A stretch of DNA of 64,000 nt from Sthenelais limicola (taxonomy: Eukaryota > Annelida > Polychaeta > Phyllodocida > Sigalionidae), in the NCBI GenBank assembly GCA_942159475.1, contig OW804095.1, forward strand, positions 152,758,808-152,822,807, given 5' to 3'. The translations under genes were made by a program, and so were the position numbers. Shown here one piece after another: positions 33,792 to 46,825 of this stretch. Positions within the stretch are counted from its first letter, which is position 1, and each line of letters opens with the position of its first letter. Under the pieces are notes generated by a model. The model did not search any database. It saw nothing but the letters and a program-made list of their open reading frames with translations, and had not been told where the DNA came from.

Positions 33792-34794
33792 TTTGTACGG
33801 AGATGTGTTGTGCAAGTTGGGCGGTAACGTTGCTAATGAAGCTCAGTGTTGCTAGTGTTGCTAAGCTCCCAGGGCGCGTTGCGTCATTGGATGTGACGTA
33901 GCAACGCGTCGCGATCACGCCGTCGCTTAGCTCCATACACGCGCTCCCGCATCTTTCCCGGTGCCCCCGCTTTGGTTTGAATACCACATTATTACTGTGG
34001 AAATTAAATCGGTTTCATTGTTTAATATATTTACATCACTTTATTACCATATCAAAAGTCAGTCCATTAAGAAAACAATTTTGGATGGGCCCAAGGCTTC
34101 ACTGGGAGTGGGGAGTGACGCAAAGTTGGTGAGGGAGCGCGTTGCCAGGGCCGTCATTGGGTGTAACCAAAGCCGTCTCGACATTTTTTTTTTTTTGTAA
34201 CGTAATATTTATTCAGTAGGTATTTACATAAGCAACCAAAACCATCTCGTTCCGAAGAACGTTGTTCCTCGGGTCCTGAAGATGTATCTATAGAACCCGG
34301 ACCGAGAAATGGGTGGAGTTTATACAAAGTATTTCTTTACCTTTGATTTCGGTCTTTCAATCATTCGTTAATTAGTTGTTATTATCAATTGATTTCTTAT
34401 CATGCAGTTAACGACCTATACAGTATCGATAAGAGTGTGATGAGATATAATGAGATATAATTTCTCGGAGATTCTCCCAACTTTTTTTTTAAAAAGTAAA
34501 TACCACTAATTTAATTTCTGATTTCTAATTTCTGAAATGCAGACCTGTGAGATGATGTGGGGAGAATGAACAAGTTGAAAGTCAGAAAACAACGAAATGA
34601 CGTCACTAGGCCTACTTTGCCAACGGCAACGTCACACGTTTTCAGCGACGAAGTCTCTCACTTTGAGAAGAAAGTACCCGTTAACTTTAGCCATGGCACG
34701 CGAGGTTGTGGATAAAGGTTTCGAGGCCAACGTAGGGGGGATAACTTATGTCCCTAAGCCGGGCCAAGTCCTCAGAATCTGCTAAAGTGACCTT
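33792..34794. other. CpG-rich upstream region, then unassigned DNA
   Basis: 33830-33960 is GC- and CpG-rich with TGACGT and paired GTTGCG/GTAGCAACGC words, a likely promoter of the minus-strand gene that starts at 33791. From 34000 on the sequence is AT-rich with no confident feature; the open frame at 34597-34785 has no family resemblance. Confidence 0.45.
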
Positions 34795-36510
34795 CATTCA
34801 CCAGCTGAGCCGAGCTCGCCCCCTAAGGAAGCTCTACCAGTCTCTAGCACAATACACACCTCCTTGACCTTGGTTGTAGAAATACTCTCTAAAGAACGTG
34901 CCGTATCCATGTCACCATTTATGGAATTGTTCTGGGCAGAACAAAAAAAAGGCCTTCGAAAGGGACCCTGACCTAGTAAAGGGATGAGGTGGCATCCCAC
35001 CATGATAAGATTCGGTAAGTGATACATAATATCTTGACTCCTAAAATTGAATGATTCAAATTATCCCTAGGTCCCCAAATTGACAAACCAAAGCTCTATT
35101 CTCTAAAGGAGCTTAGAATAAGTACCCCTATGTTAGCCCGAGAAATTCTGACTGGCTCCGCTCTCTCTATTTTGCTGGTCGCTCCGTAGGTTAGGGTCTG
35201 GGAGCCCGGGCTACCCGATGTAGGCTACCTAACCTTTCACCAGCGGACCTCTCTGCTTTCACCTCCAGCATCATGAATGATATTAACATGCCATGTTATT
35301 ATAAGGTGGATAACAATGCCCAAGCTAGAGATAAAATTCTTCATACTTCCGAAATTCCACTATTTTTACCATACCTACCTAAGCTGATCCCAAAATTGTG
35401 ATAACATAAAATTGACCAGATTGACATAACATGTGTTATTTCTGTTCAGTGATCTACCTGCACTCCAAAAGCCCCTCAGCATACTGTGCCCTCAGGGAGA
35501 TGAACATCCTAAAGCTACCAGGAGAAACTATGAAGTCCTATATGAGATGACCATACCAATGTATTCCCAACTACAGAGGGAATACAAGAACACATATCAA
35601 CAGATATGAAGGAGAGGATGGACAGTGCGCCATCAAAATAGGGTTATGTTGCTCTCTTGCATGATAAGGCAAGATTACTCGTACAGCTAGGTGTCATTTA
35701 CATTTTATTTTATCTTGGATTTCAGGAATACGCTGACAATATTGCCACCCATATCCTTACATTTATGGTACGGTACCAAGTTTGGCATCTTTCTCCACCC
35801 GAGGGGCAACTTCTGGTGAATTGTACCCAATGATGTGGGATGTGATCTTTGCCATGGAATAATGCATGGGTTTAAAGGTAATACATTTGATTTGAATTTT
35901 CCTATGGTATATCTCGGTCGGATTCTTTAGGAATGTCCAGTATATACTGAACATTCCCATTGAAATAACATAGTGACGTTTGGTATGTAAACATCTGACC
36001 CATATAATCTTTATAATATCTAGTAAATAACAGAATTAATTGAGTTAATATGGTGGCTCTCATTTTGCAGTGAATAAACTGCAAACAAGATAACATATTA
36101 TGTGATAGCATTTGTAAAAAAGAAAGAGAACTTCCTTACAACACATAATAGGAAACTGGCCATTATAAAGAGTAGAAATATTTTTCCAATGTTTGTTTAT
36201 CTATATTTTGTTTAATAGGGAATTATCTCGACCAGTGACAAAGCATCACCAAACCAACGCCTATATAGCTTCATGGTAGAGGCCACAAAATCAAGAACTG
36301 GTGTTCACCAGATGAACAGGACCTATTTTCTATTTCGGGACCCACCACATCTCATAAAAACTGTTCGGAACTGCCTGTTTCATTCCAAAACAGGAGGGAC
36401 CTGGTATATATGGGTAAGGACTGCATGCTTGATCACCTTCAAGGCTGTTTCTTATTCAATATACTCACATGACATATTACATGATATGTGTTATTAGACT
36501 AGGTAATTCA

Positions 36511-36542
<32 letters not shown>

Positions 36543-37300
36543 GATGGGCCAGTTGCTACCAGTTGAAAATTGCTACCAATATTTTGTTTAACAAATTCAC
36601 TAGGCTTACTGTGGCATATGACAATACAGCTGGCTTGGCTTGGTTTGAAAACATTTTCTGGTAATCTCTAAAAAAAATTCCATTTAGAACGACGGCAAAC
36701 ACCTTCTCTGAAAGCATACTATAAAGGTCCATCGAATGGAACTAGAGCGGTAGCTTTACATGACTAAGTTATGGGAGGACCATGTGAACCTCAACTCTTG
36801 AAACATAATGAACGTCAGTCTTGCTGCTCAGGTAGTAACAATTTTATTTTTTTGGTGCTGAAACATGATAACTGATGATAAACTAACTGCCGCTTTTTAA
36901 TGAAGGTAAAACTAAGCGAAACAACATGCTCTCCCCCTTTAGTTCACCAAGGTTCCAGGTGGTGACCTAAACTTTGATATACAACAATAAATATTTTCTG
37001 TAGTAATGAGTTGATATCCTAATAGTTTAATGACAATTAAAGGTAAAGCAGGCAGAGTCATGATTAGTGGTGTACATCACAGCAAGAATTGTGGTTTCAC
37101 TTGTGTATTTTTAGTTGATTTCCAACTCGCCCAATTGATAACTCATACTCAATTTGTTTTATCAAAGTTCCTGCATGAATTCCTCAACTATCTGGACCAC
37201 TGGGAAGTTTCTGTCAGGACCAGGCCTGGGAATTACACAGTAGGAGATAGGTGGAAAATGATGCTGTCCTACCTGACACTTGAAGGGCTTCGAATGACAG
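34795..37300 (+). pseudogene. P-element/THAP9-like transposase, degraded
   Basis: Exon-like blocks with splice borders: 34795-35014 (FWAEQKKGL, then MRWHPTMIRF), 35450-35690 (SPSAYCALREMNILKLP), 35726-35877 (ATHILTFMVRG), 36219-36413 (TSDKASPNQRLYSFM, then FRDPPHLIKTVRNCL), 36688-36831 (NDGKHLL, ending NVSLAAQ) and about 37042-37300 (FLHEFLNYLD, then LTLEGLRMT). The order WHP-x-MIR, SP-x-AY-x-LR, DPPHLIK-x-RNCL and GLRMT is that of P-type transposases. Stops and frame changes occur in most blocks. The N-terminal THAP finger and the C-terminal part were not found. The last block is the least certain. Confidence 0.65.
36509..36540. repeat. Poly-C plus (CA)n tract
   Basis: A run of C followed directly by CA dinucleotides, within the P-like pseudogene. 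Confidence 0.9.
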
Positions 37301-39664
37301 GTAAATCATGATAATCAGTATTCTATATCTCTAGTTGAAGCAGTTATCATGATAACTTATTGTACATGGCACCCCTGAGGAAGGATACTAAGATATCCGA
37401 AACGTTGGGCATAAACAACAATTCCGAAATTCACAAGTTCATCGTTCTTCCACGAAAAAAGCGATCAACAAGTCAACTAGGTTTTCAAGTTCAGTTTGTA
37501 GTGTAAAATCCCCCCATGATAAAAATAAGTTTGACCTGATATGAATCAGTTAAAATTATGAATAAATATGGTTGTCTGATGGTATGAATAATTATCGTTG
37601 GTTGAGGTAGAGCTAGTAATGTATGTGGGCATAGGTATTTGAATTTGAATTTGAAAAAAAAATTATTTCAGTCGGTGACTACAGTCAAGGGAATGAATGT
37701 CTCCGGCAGAAGGGAGGTTTTCCTAGCCCTTGTGCTAGTTTACAGTTCAACGTGGTAAAGGACAATACTGTGGCATTCAATGAATGCGGTCAGCTCTCTA
37801 CTTTTAATATCAGTGGAAAAATAGCTTACAGATATTCACGAATATGTCTGCGATTTACAAAGCATGTTCACAAAAAGTGCTGTGCTGGACTGGTACTATA
37901 GTGGGCCGCATTGTTTTAGAGATCATTCCCACCAGGGTGATAATAAACGCACCATTTATGTATAAATTTACTTATTTTCTCTCTCTATGTCCTCAGGATC
38001 GGAATCCGGATTTTAATTAGAAATCTTTTAAAAAAATATTCTTCTGCTCAACTTACTCTTAATTTCAGGTCGTCCGAGGAGCGACAGTGAGCTTGGTAGG
38101 AGAATTGAAAAGCAGCAGATGAAGAGAGAATGAGGAAGGCCAAGAAGTACCCACCGAGGGTGGAGACCACGAGGAGGCCCTGGGAAGGCAAGGCTGATCA
38201 TGGCTCCCAAGGCGCTATGCTCAGAAATTCTATGAGGCGTGCCGGTAATATTATCCATTTATTTATATTTTAACACCTTTCATTCTTCTTTTTAACTTCA
38301 GACAGCATATTATGATGTTGATGTATTCAGAAACTTTGCCTGTAATTACAAGAAATTCTATTTCATGACCTTTTTTAAAACCTTTGTTTAATCTGGGTTT
38401 ACAATATTGCCTTGTTAGGGTAGCTGATGGTAAAACTAATGTCCACTCCAGCCACTAATATGAGTGTAGGAGCGGGAAAGTAAATCCTCAAATTGAATAT
38501 TATTGATATGGTTAACTATGGCTGGAAATTCTTTTAAAAAATGGCTCATGATTTTGTTTGATTTATTTTGATAGAACCAAAGGCAGGCTTTCAAAGCAAA
38601 GCCCGAGATCGGGGAGAAGAGAAGAATGAGATCAACAGTCTGAAAACTGGCATCACTAACAACAACGTTCGTCTCCTAAAGCATGCTCCTACAGTGGTAA
38701 TTATTGTGTTAACAGTATTTTTTATCAACATAAATATCATCATTTTTATTATTAATCGTTTCATAGAGCCTTCAAGCTGCCATTTATTAACCGGAGAATA
38801 CACAGTGAAAACAACAAAAGGAAGAAATATAAATTTATGAAATAGTGGATCAAGATTACAAGGAAGTTACAAAAAGGGCTTTCATTATACTTATCATTGG
38901 AAAAGTTAGCACCAGATTCCTGAACATATGTTGGCATTTCGACTTGTATAATAGTTCACTCAACTCTAATAAGAAGGATTCATTTTTGTGTGTAGGTATG
39001 AAATGTAAAAAGAAGAATAAGTGTGTGTGTGGGGGGGGGGGGGGGGATGAGTAGAGAAGGAAGTGGGTAAGGATATTACTAAAATATTATTGATGCTATT
39101 GTTTTGTTGTTTTCTTCCAAAGCTGTTTAATATTTACATAAAAGTAAATACTAAAATGTTTGGTTTGACCAAAAGTTCTTATGTTTATTTTGTAACTAAT
39201 CTATTATTGATTGTTATATAATATCAATGATTAATTATAATGGTCTTAATAGATTGAATACAGATGCAAGAATAAGAATGGTAAATATCACTGTTTGAAA
39301 GAAATAGGAAACAGACTATGTACTAGTTCTTCTAAGAGTTTAAATTTAAGAAATCTGTAATAGATCTGTTAACGACGATCATAATAATAAACATATATTG
39401 TTTTCTTCTCCAGAATCTGGTTATATCATCTGCACAACTGCAGGTCTCCCTGGCCGCCCAATAAATAATATTCCTAACAAATTAATGTGTCTACAATGCC
39501 AGAGAAACTGTGTCTTTGACATGAATACCATTTTGTTGTTTTCACAATGCAGGTTGCAGCTGAGGGCTATGTGTGGGGCAACTGGATCCACACCTCCCGG
39601 TTCCCCCTGGACAATCAGACGAGCGGGCTCTGTCGCGACTGGCTGCAGAGATTGATTTGTTTGA
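37301..39664 (+). other. Orphan exons of an unidentified plus-strand gene in repeat-rich DNA
   Basis: Three blocks with splice borders and matching phases: 38069-38244 (basic, KQQMKRE then, after a one-base frame change, RKAKKYPPRVE), 38575-38696 (KAGFQSKARDRGEEKNEIN...NVRLLKHAP) and from 39553 (AAEGYVWGNWIHTSRFPLD...GLCRDWLQ). A possible further block starts at 37672 (GDYSQGNECLRQKGGFPS). I do not recognise the protein. It may be part of another transposon or a decayed host gene. A (GT)n-(G)n tract lies at 39020-39048. Confidence 0.4.
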
Positions 39665-40640
39665 GGAGGAGTGCAGAGTACCTTAGATCACCACAAAAAA
39701 TTCCCCAACAGAAACTCTCTCTTTAATGCCAGGTATACCCCATTTTACATCTATGAGGGGCATATCTTGAAAGGGGTTTCCTCATGTAAAAACAGAAATT
39801 ACAAACTGTCACCAACTGCGTTCAAACTGCCACCCATAGATGCAATTTATTTAATATGAAAATTGTAAATTGGCCTCAGGTATTGACTTGATGCCCACAA
39901 GAATCCTGAAACCGTGTATGATGGCGTTAAGTAAACAGTTCGCGTATTTATATAACTTGTCCATACAAACTGCAAATGTACCCACTGATTTTAAGAATGC
40001 AATAGTAACGCCAATCTTTAAAGAAGGCGATAAAGCTTGTACAGGAAATTATAGACCCATTTCGTGTGTTATTCTACCTGCCAAAATCTTGGAGAGTTGC
40101 GCGCAAAGGCAATTGTCTTCTCACTTTGAATCCAATGATTTACTATATAACGTACAATATGGGTTTCGACAAGGTAAATCTATCAATGACGCCTTAGATA
40201 ATCTATTCACATATACCTACGATAACATTAATAATAAAAAAAGCACAGACCTAATATTTTTAGACATCAAAAAAGCTTTTGGCACCGTTAACCACAAATT
40301 ACTTTTAGGAAAATTACAAAATTTCGGAATAAAGAATCACTTATTAAACTGGTTTCAAAATTATCTCAACGAAAGAACCAAAAAGGTGGTCATAAATGGT
40401 AAACTTTCCACGTTGAGGGAGGTCACCTGCGGGGTACCCCAGGGGACCTTACTGGGCCCACTGCTATTTATTACATACATTAATGATCTTCATAGATTTG
40501 TAAAACATAGTCAAATCCAGCACTTTGCGGATGACACGGTACTGTATAACCTCAGAGACAAAAAACCTGAGAAAAACACTGAATTACAAGAAGACCTAAA
40601 TGGTGTAGTCAGATGGTGTGAAACCAACATGTTTCGCTGA
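39665..40640 (+). pseudogene. LINE reverse transcriptase fragment
   Basis: 256 codons are open from 39870, with traces of the same ORF back to about 39665. RT motifs in order are SGIDLMPTRILK, FKEGDKACTGNYRPIS, YGFRQGKS, IFLDIKKAFGTVNH (the usual D of AFDT is G), GVPQGTLLGPLLF and HFADDTVLY (catalytic DD present). It stops after the CETNMFR region where thumb sequence should follow, so the 3' part is lost; the endonuclease is also absent. Related to, but clearly distinct from, the LINE at the left edge. Confidence 0.85.
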
Positions 40641-42108
40641 ATAAAAATTCCATGATAATAATAAACTGTCGTCATTGTTATTTATATAATATGAAAATTG
40701 CAAAACTGGCATCAAGGCAATTCAATATAAACAACATGTGAAAGAATTGTAAACAGCAATTTGTGTGCATGTTAAATAGTTGCAAATGTGACCAATGCAA
40801 GTATTATGTTTATAAATCAATAAACGGGGTTAAAAAAATATACTGACTTAATTTGTGATCTAACAGATCACATGGCTTATTCCGACTGAGTGACAACATA
40901 AAATTACATCAGAGAAATAGTTTACAATTAAGACACCAAGAATCTCTTCAGGCATAATTCTCAGGCACGAAATTCGCCCTTTCATAAAGACATTCTTTTA
41001 TTCCGAATTTTTTATTTCAAGAATTGATCACATGTTCAGAAATTTTCCCATAGTATCAAACTAAAAATCACCCCCTGAATAATAATGAAAGCTCATACAT
41101 TGAATTTGTCACTTTGTGGGCACCTACCTTGTGCCAAACTAAATCGATGTCATTTCAATTACATACTTCAAATAAAAGGAGCATAATTATCTATAGATTT
41201 AAACCATCTCCTATAGAGGCTTCCGTGTGCTCATACAATCTCAGAATGGCAAAGGCATGAAGGGAAATTCGTGTGTCTGGTAAATGGTGCATATAGTTAT
41301 ATAATGCGAGAAAGTAGCACTAGATGGCGCCACTGCTACTCTCCTCCTCCGTTGCCACTCTAGAGCCTTGGGTCAGTCGCTCACTACACCAGCTCTCATA
41401 GCTTCACATGTAGGCCGACGAGCTACTGACAACATCCTATGGTTCGAGCTGGTGTTTGTTGTTTCCCTGTCGTGAATATTGGTTTTATTTCAAGGTGCCT
41501 GCTTGTACGGGTTGTAATATGCAAAATATGCCATTGAATACTGCAAATCAAATAATATTATGTGTTTTGGGTTGAAACTTTATACAAATGTTTCATTTCC
41601 GAGTGCGCTCTCATTGAGACAGATTTCCGAGGATTGTTAAGTTATGGATGATAAATCGGGAAGCTGAATCATACGATTGACATATATGTACGTCAATCAT
41701 TGATTTGGATCTTTTCTGGCACCATTTAGAGGACGGGAATGTAAACACTGTCGGCAGTCGGCTGGTCAAAGGCAGCCTAGGTTTGATTTTAATGCAGTCA
41801 TAACATACAAGGGGATGGTGGATGGGGGTAAAGCAGCAGACACAATCATGTGCAATCATATTTACCACTAAATTTATTATCCACACTATCATGTTTCTTA
41901 AACAGAAGCCTGCAGAACCTATCACAAGACATTGACAGATAAAGAACGTTGACCAAGTGTTGGTATGGATGATCACTTCAAGAAAATGAGCTGAATTAGC
42001 CAAATATATAGCATAGGAAATATGTATTTATTTGTACAGACGCATACTGTGTACCATCCTCCCAGCAGAGCTTTACTCCTTTCGTTTTCTCAGTCATACT
42101 AGATTATA
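40641..42108. other. Non-coding stretch
   Basis: AT-rich sequence between the LINE fragment and the Academ-like element. A minus-strand frame at 41611-42003 is long (130 codons) but has no family resemblance or splice context. Nothing else supported. Confidence 0.55.
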
Positions 42109-42551
42109 GTCCAGGCAATTTATGAAAAATATCAAAAAAGCTAGAACAGAAATGCGGTTTTCACCATGCCTTTCCATAAGGTCCCTAGATGAACATACTA
42201 AAAATGTAGAAAAATCGTTCGTTGGGAAATGGGTTTAAATGACCATTTTCCAAAATGGCTGCCTTGGGGTCAGTGCCTATCTAGAAGTCAATGTAACTTT
42301 TGATAGAAACATAGTAAAAAGATGAATTTGGTGTATAAAATAGGGTTTTCAGGGATGCCAAACACAGTGGTTACATTTAAAATCATGTTAAACATTGTTT
42401 ATTACCCATATGCAAGATGGCCGCCATTGAAAATCTAATAATTTATGAAAAATCCCAAAAAATTGATAGAAACATGGCATGAAGTCACTTGTCTATCATG
42501 GGGTTTTCAGGTATGCCCAACTCAGTGGTGACACTTGGAACCATGCTAGAC

Positions 42552-43353
42552 GAACGGCTGCCCAAACGCTTATTTCAATAAGCGGATGCTATTTCCGAAA
42601 CACTACGACCGCAGCACCATAACTGTACAGCGAATATCAGAGTGGGACTCATGGGCTTTATTTTTGTTTCTCGCACTTATTTTCCTACAAACTTGCGCAT
42701 CCAGTACAATGAATGGCAACAAAAATAATACACCTACACATTAGTCAAGTAGATTTAACCGATATGCACACCAATAATTCACAATCTTCGTGTAACTTAC
42801 GTTAACATTGCCGTGAATGGGGAATCCATATCGGACGATCGACCGACCGAAACACTTAACTCACAGCATGCTGAGTATGTAATGTTCCGTCCTGCTTTAC
42901 ATACCTTCCCACAAACCACCACCCAGAGCTCCAAGAGGAGTCTTCCGGTCAGACACTTCCGCCTTACACAACCAAAACAACTAGGATTATAACATGGCTG
43001 TATTGCTGTCATATTCCATGTACAAACTCCGCGATTATTCCATTAAGAGGTAACGAAATATTGATTCTTCTGCTAAAATGTTAATGTCTGATCCTAAGTC
43101 AAAGTGTCTGCAGTCGATCTAGAAGATCGGCTGCAGACATCGTCAACGCTGAGTCCAGCCAACCCTCGTTTCTGTGGCCAAGTTTAGCTGGGTCCCCCGG
43201 CCCTCCCGCTCGTTTGCAAGGGCCGTTTTTCCGACGAGGGAGTTTTGGATGGAGTTTAGTAATTCGTTGGCAACTGTTGTTCTTTATCCATATAACCTAA
43301 CACTGACCATAGCAAACTCTATACAAATCATAATATCTCGCGTTTATACTCTG
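42552..43353. other. About 800-base insertion in the left arm of the Academ-like element
   Basis: The left inverted repeat reads continuously up to CCATGCTAGAC and resumes at TTGCCTAATAGCCC, as the right arm shows it should. The intervening sequence has no match in the right arm. It is locally GC- and CpG-rich (about 42800-43250), with a short minus-strand frame ending in a donor-like GGTATGT near 42900. It may be a promoter-containing fragment or another insertion; a clear target duplication is not visible. Confidence 0.5.
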
Positions 43354-43525
43354 GATCTTGCCTAATAGCCCATATCCAAGATGGCCACCAACAAAAATTC
43401 AACAATTTTGTCAAAGCTCAAAACAAATGATAGAAACATAATACTGGGCCTATTTCGGTCTCTAACATGGGGTTTTCAGGTAAGCTAAACACAGTGGTGA
43501 CATTGAAAATGATGTAAAACATTCT

Positions 43526-46104
43526 AATAACCTGATTCCAAGACACTATGAGGTCCTTGAAATGGTCTATGGCAGCAATGCAGTAGGACACATGCTCAGT
43601 GGCAAAGCAATGGCCAGAGCTCGTAGAGGTCATTTTCTTGTGGATGCAGCCTTAAATATGCTACTGCTCAGAGATGCATTCGACCTTCCATTGCCAAACA
43701 TTTCTCAAGCTGCACAAATTAATGGATCAACAGAGAGGCAACAGACTGAACCTTCTTTCGAAGCAGATGGGCCAATAGAGTGCCCTTTTAAACCAAGCGA
43801 TAGTTCTGAAGACAACTATCTTGGTGATAAAAAATAATTGGGAAAATCTTATAGCAAATACAAAGGAAATATTCCATAAGTTGCTCTCAGGAACAATTGA
43901 GATGTGGAAGACTTACATGATGAAGAAGAGTCACATGTGACATTAAAGAAAATCAATGATATATTGGAAGGAGAAAAGGAGAAAAATGAAGAAAGTCGTA
44001 CTGCTTGTCTGGCTGCAGTATATGAAGATGGCCGATATCCTGAAGTGTTTTCTGAGAGCAGAAAGAACAGGCAATTGGAAACTCCACCTTGCATCATTGC
44101 AAGAAATGCTTCCATATCTTGCTGCTGCAGGGCACAACTTATATACCAAAACCATATATGTCTATTTACAGAACATGGCCAGACTTGAAAAAGATCACCC
44201 TGATATCTATGCTATGTTCTTGGATGGTCTACATGTTCGCCGTAGTGACAGATTTTGGGGCGGTCTTTCCACTGATCTCATAATTGAACAGGTATTGATG
44301 CGCAGCATCAAAACTACTGGTGGTCTGACTAGAGGGCGGGGTATGTCAGAGTTGCAAAGAGTGACCTGGATCAGTTCTCTTCCTGCTTGTTCTGACATGA
44401 ATCAAGCTATGCAGGGATTCACTGGCATCACATATCACACCAGTGAGCAACATGTAGAAGCTTCAAATACTCGACAAAAGCGTGATTGTCAAGACACTGA
44501 CAAGCTAGTCAACTTTCTGGAAAGAAGAAACCCCTTCAGAAAGATTGATGGAACATTACTGTCTCAGGTGTAGTGGCTTCAGCAACAGTAAATGTAGATC
44601 AAGCTGGAGTTGTTGGACAGAAGATCATTGAATCAATGCAGGGAAAAGCTGTAGCAGAATATTCATTCAAACGAAAGCAACTATTAAAGCTACAACACTT
44701 GGCAGCCTTGGTGATAAACAAAGAGGCCGTGCAGATTGACCCACAGATGCTCTTTCAGAGGTTGACTCTAGTTGCTGCCAGAGATAATATAGACACACAG
44801 GACCTGCTTAAGTATGAGCTTTGCAGCTACCCTACAGCTCTTTTTGAATCTGCAGGCACCCCATGGCTAGCAAACAAGGCAGTTTTAGCAGATGCACTCT
44901 GGAATAAAGTAAAGTGTCATCAAGCATTACTGCCTTCTCAAGCATTTTATGTTCTTGATGGAGGTGCCTTGCTGCATAGGATCTCTTGGAGCCGTGATGC
45001 AACATTCCAGGACATCTGTGGCAATTATGTTCATTATGTGAAAGCCAGGTATGGTGCATGCATTACTTTGTTTGATGGGTACTGTGATGGACCATCAGTA
45101 AAGGACATGACTCACTTGAGAAGAGGGTCAAAAACCACTATTCCTGTACACTTTGAGCCAGACATGCCTCTGACTGTGAAGAAGGATGTCTTCCTGGGAA
45201 ACACACAAAACAAACAGCGATTCATCAACTTATTGGGTGACACCTTGGTACAAGCTGGGCGTGAGACTATTCATGCCAGAGGTGATGCTGACGTTGTTAT
45301 TGTCGAAACTGCTGTGGCTGCTGCTGCTCACAAAGACACAATTGTTATTGCAGATGACACAGATATACTCATTCTCTTATGCTACCATTGCAACAGGACC
45401 AAGAAGAAAATATTTCTGAAGCCAGAGCCAAAGCAGGGATCAACAAAGGTCCGGGTCTGGGACATTCACATTTTGACATCTGTACTTGGCTTGCCATTGT
45501 GCAATCAGTTGCCATTTATACACGCATTTCTAGGCTGTGACACAACCTCACATCTGTTTGGCATTGGGAAAGGTGTCGGACTAAAAAAGTCAAAAGAGCT
45601 GCAGCAACATGCAAATATATTCTGTGAACCCAATCGTTCTAAGGCAGAAATCACTGCTGCAGGTGAGAATGCACAAATAGTTGTATATGGGGGAAAGTTA
45701 AACAATTCTCTTGACAAACTTCGGTACCTTCGCTTTCATGAAAAAGTTCAAAAAGCAGTGCTTGTGTGCAGACTAAGACTCTACCACCAACATCAATGGC
45801 AGCTAAGTTCCACAGCCTACGTGTGTATTTCCAGGTACAGGTATGGTTAGGCAACAACAGACTCCAGCCCACAGATAGGGGGTGGGAAGTGATAGATGGC
45901 GTGATGTATCCAACGATGATGGACAAGCCACCAGCACCAGATAAACTGTTGAAAATGATCAAATGCAGCTGTACCTCAGGATGTGGCAGCATGAAGTGCA
46001 GTTGCAGAAAATATGATATTGCCTGCTCCTCAGCCTGTGGAGGATGCCATGGAACATCATGCCTGAATTCGCCACCAATAGATATGGATGAAGCTGAGGA
46101 CTGA
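43526..46104 (+). pseudogene. Academ-type transposase with XPG/FEN-like nuclease and C-terminal Cys cluster
   Basis: Coding blocks in shifting frames: 43526-43837, about 43855-43960, 43956-44572, 44561-45770 and 45766-46104. Conserved family landmarks are QYMKMADIL...FLRAERTGNW and EMLPYLAAAGHNLY (44.0-44.1 kb), RRSDRFWGGLSTDL (44.25 kb), GGLTRGRGMSE (44.33 kb), TSEQH (44.44 kb) and FKRKQL (44.67 kb). The nuclease core is YVLDGGALLHR (44.95 kb), VIADDTDILILL (45.36 kb) and FLGCDTTSHLFGIGKG (45.53 kb; the GIG turn of XPG/FEN enzymes). The end is LPPTSMAAKFHSLRVYFQVQ and a cysteine-rich CSCTSGCGSMKCSC-type cluster (45.96-46.06 kb). At least four frame changes, and the N-terminal part is missing because the left arm runs straight into mid-protein. 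No helicase part is seen. Confidence 0.75.
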
Positions 46105-46229
46105 GTTGTATGAAACTAGGCCCTTGGCACATACCTCAAGCAAAAACTGAACTATTGAAAAAATTGTTGAATACTAAATTACAATATGATATAATATGAC
46201 AACAAACTTGGAATTATCTATACATAACA

Positions 46230-46821
46230 GTCCATTGAAGGTATGTACTGAATAGACACCAAATTAAACTTGTATTAAGGTTCTATCAAATTTATGAATT
46301 ATTGCAACATAATTATCTGAGTTTCAGGAGTGGCCATCTTGAATATGGGTTATTAGGCAATGTCTAAAACAATTCTAAATGTCACCTTTGTGTTGGGTGT
46401 ACCTGAAAACCCCATAATAGACACCAAAATTGGCCATATACTATTTTTCTATCAAAAGTTATGAACTTTCCCAAAACTTCAAGATTATTTGGTAGTAGCC
46501 ATCTTGGATTTAGGTTAGTAGGCCAAGTCTTACATGATTTTAAATGTCACCATTGTGTTGGCCATACCTGAAAACCCTATCCTAGACACCAATTTCATTG
46601 ATTTGCTGTGTTTCTATCAAAAGTTACATTGGTTTTTGGTTTAGCACATAGCCCATGGCAGCCATTTTGGAAAATGGCTATTTTCCCCTATTTCCCAACG
46701 AACGATTTTTCTACATTTTTAGTATGTTAATCTAGGGACCTTAAGCTAATGCATGGTGAACACCGCATTTCTGTTCTAGTTTTTTTGACATTTTGGGTTT
46801 TTTGAGCTAGATTGCCTGGAC
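46230..46821. repeat. Right terminal inverted repeat of the Academ-like element
   Basis: Inverted copy of 42109-42551 plus 43354-43520. Best conserved at the outer 170 bases, where CAACGAACGATTTTTCTAC and CATTTTGGAAAATGG match the left arm exactly. Confidence 0.85.
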
Positions 46822-46825
46822 TATA

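Larger units (their letters stand above)
42109..46821 (+). mobile_element. Academ-like DNA transposon with long terminal inverted repeats and TATA duplication
   Basis: The ends GTCCAGGCAAT (42109) and ATTGCCTGGAC (to 46821) are inverted copies. Similarity continues inwards for roughly 600 bases, each arm being built of about four diverged copies of a 135-150 base block (GATGGCCGCC...TGATAGAAACAT...GGGTTTTCAGG...CACAGTGGTGACA). TATA at 42105-42108 and 46822-46825 fits a 4-bp target duplication. The interior encodes an XPG-type nuclease. XPG-like nucleases and 3-4 bp duplications are the mark of the Academ superfamily. The left arm is interrupted by about 800 bases (42552-43353). Confidence 0.72.

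Noticed and set aside
41611..42003. 130-codon minus-strand frame
   Set aside because: No recognisable motifs, no splice context, and cysteine/isoleucine-rich composition typical of chance frames.
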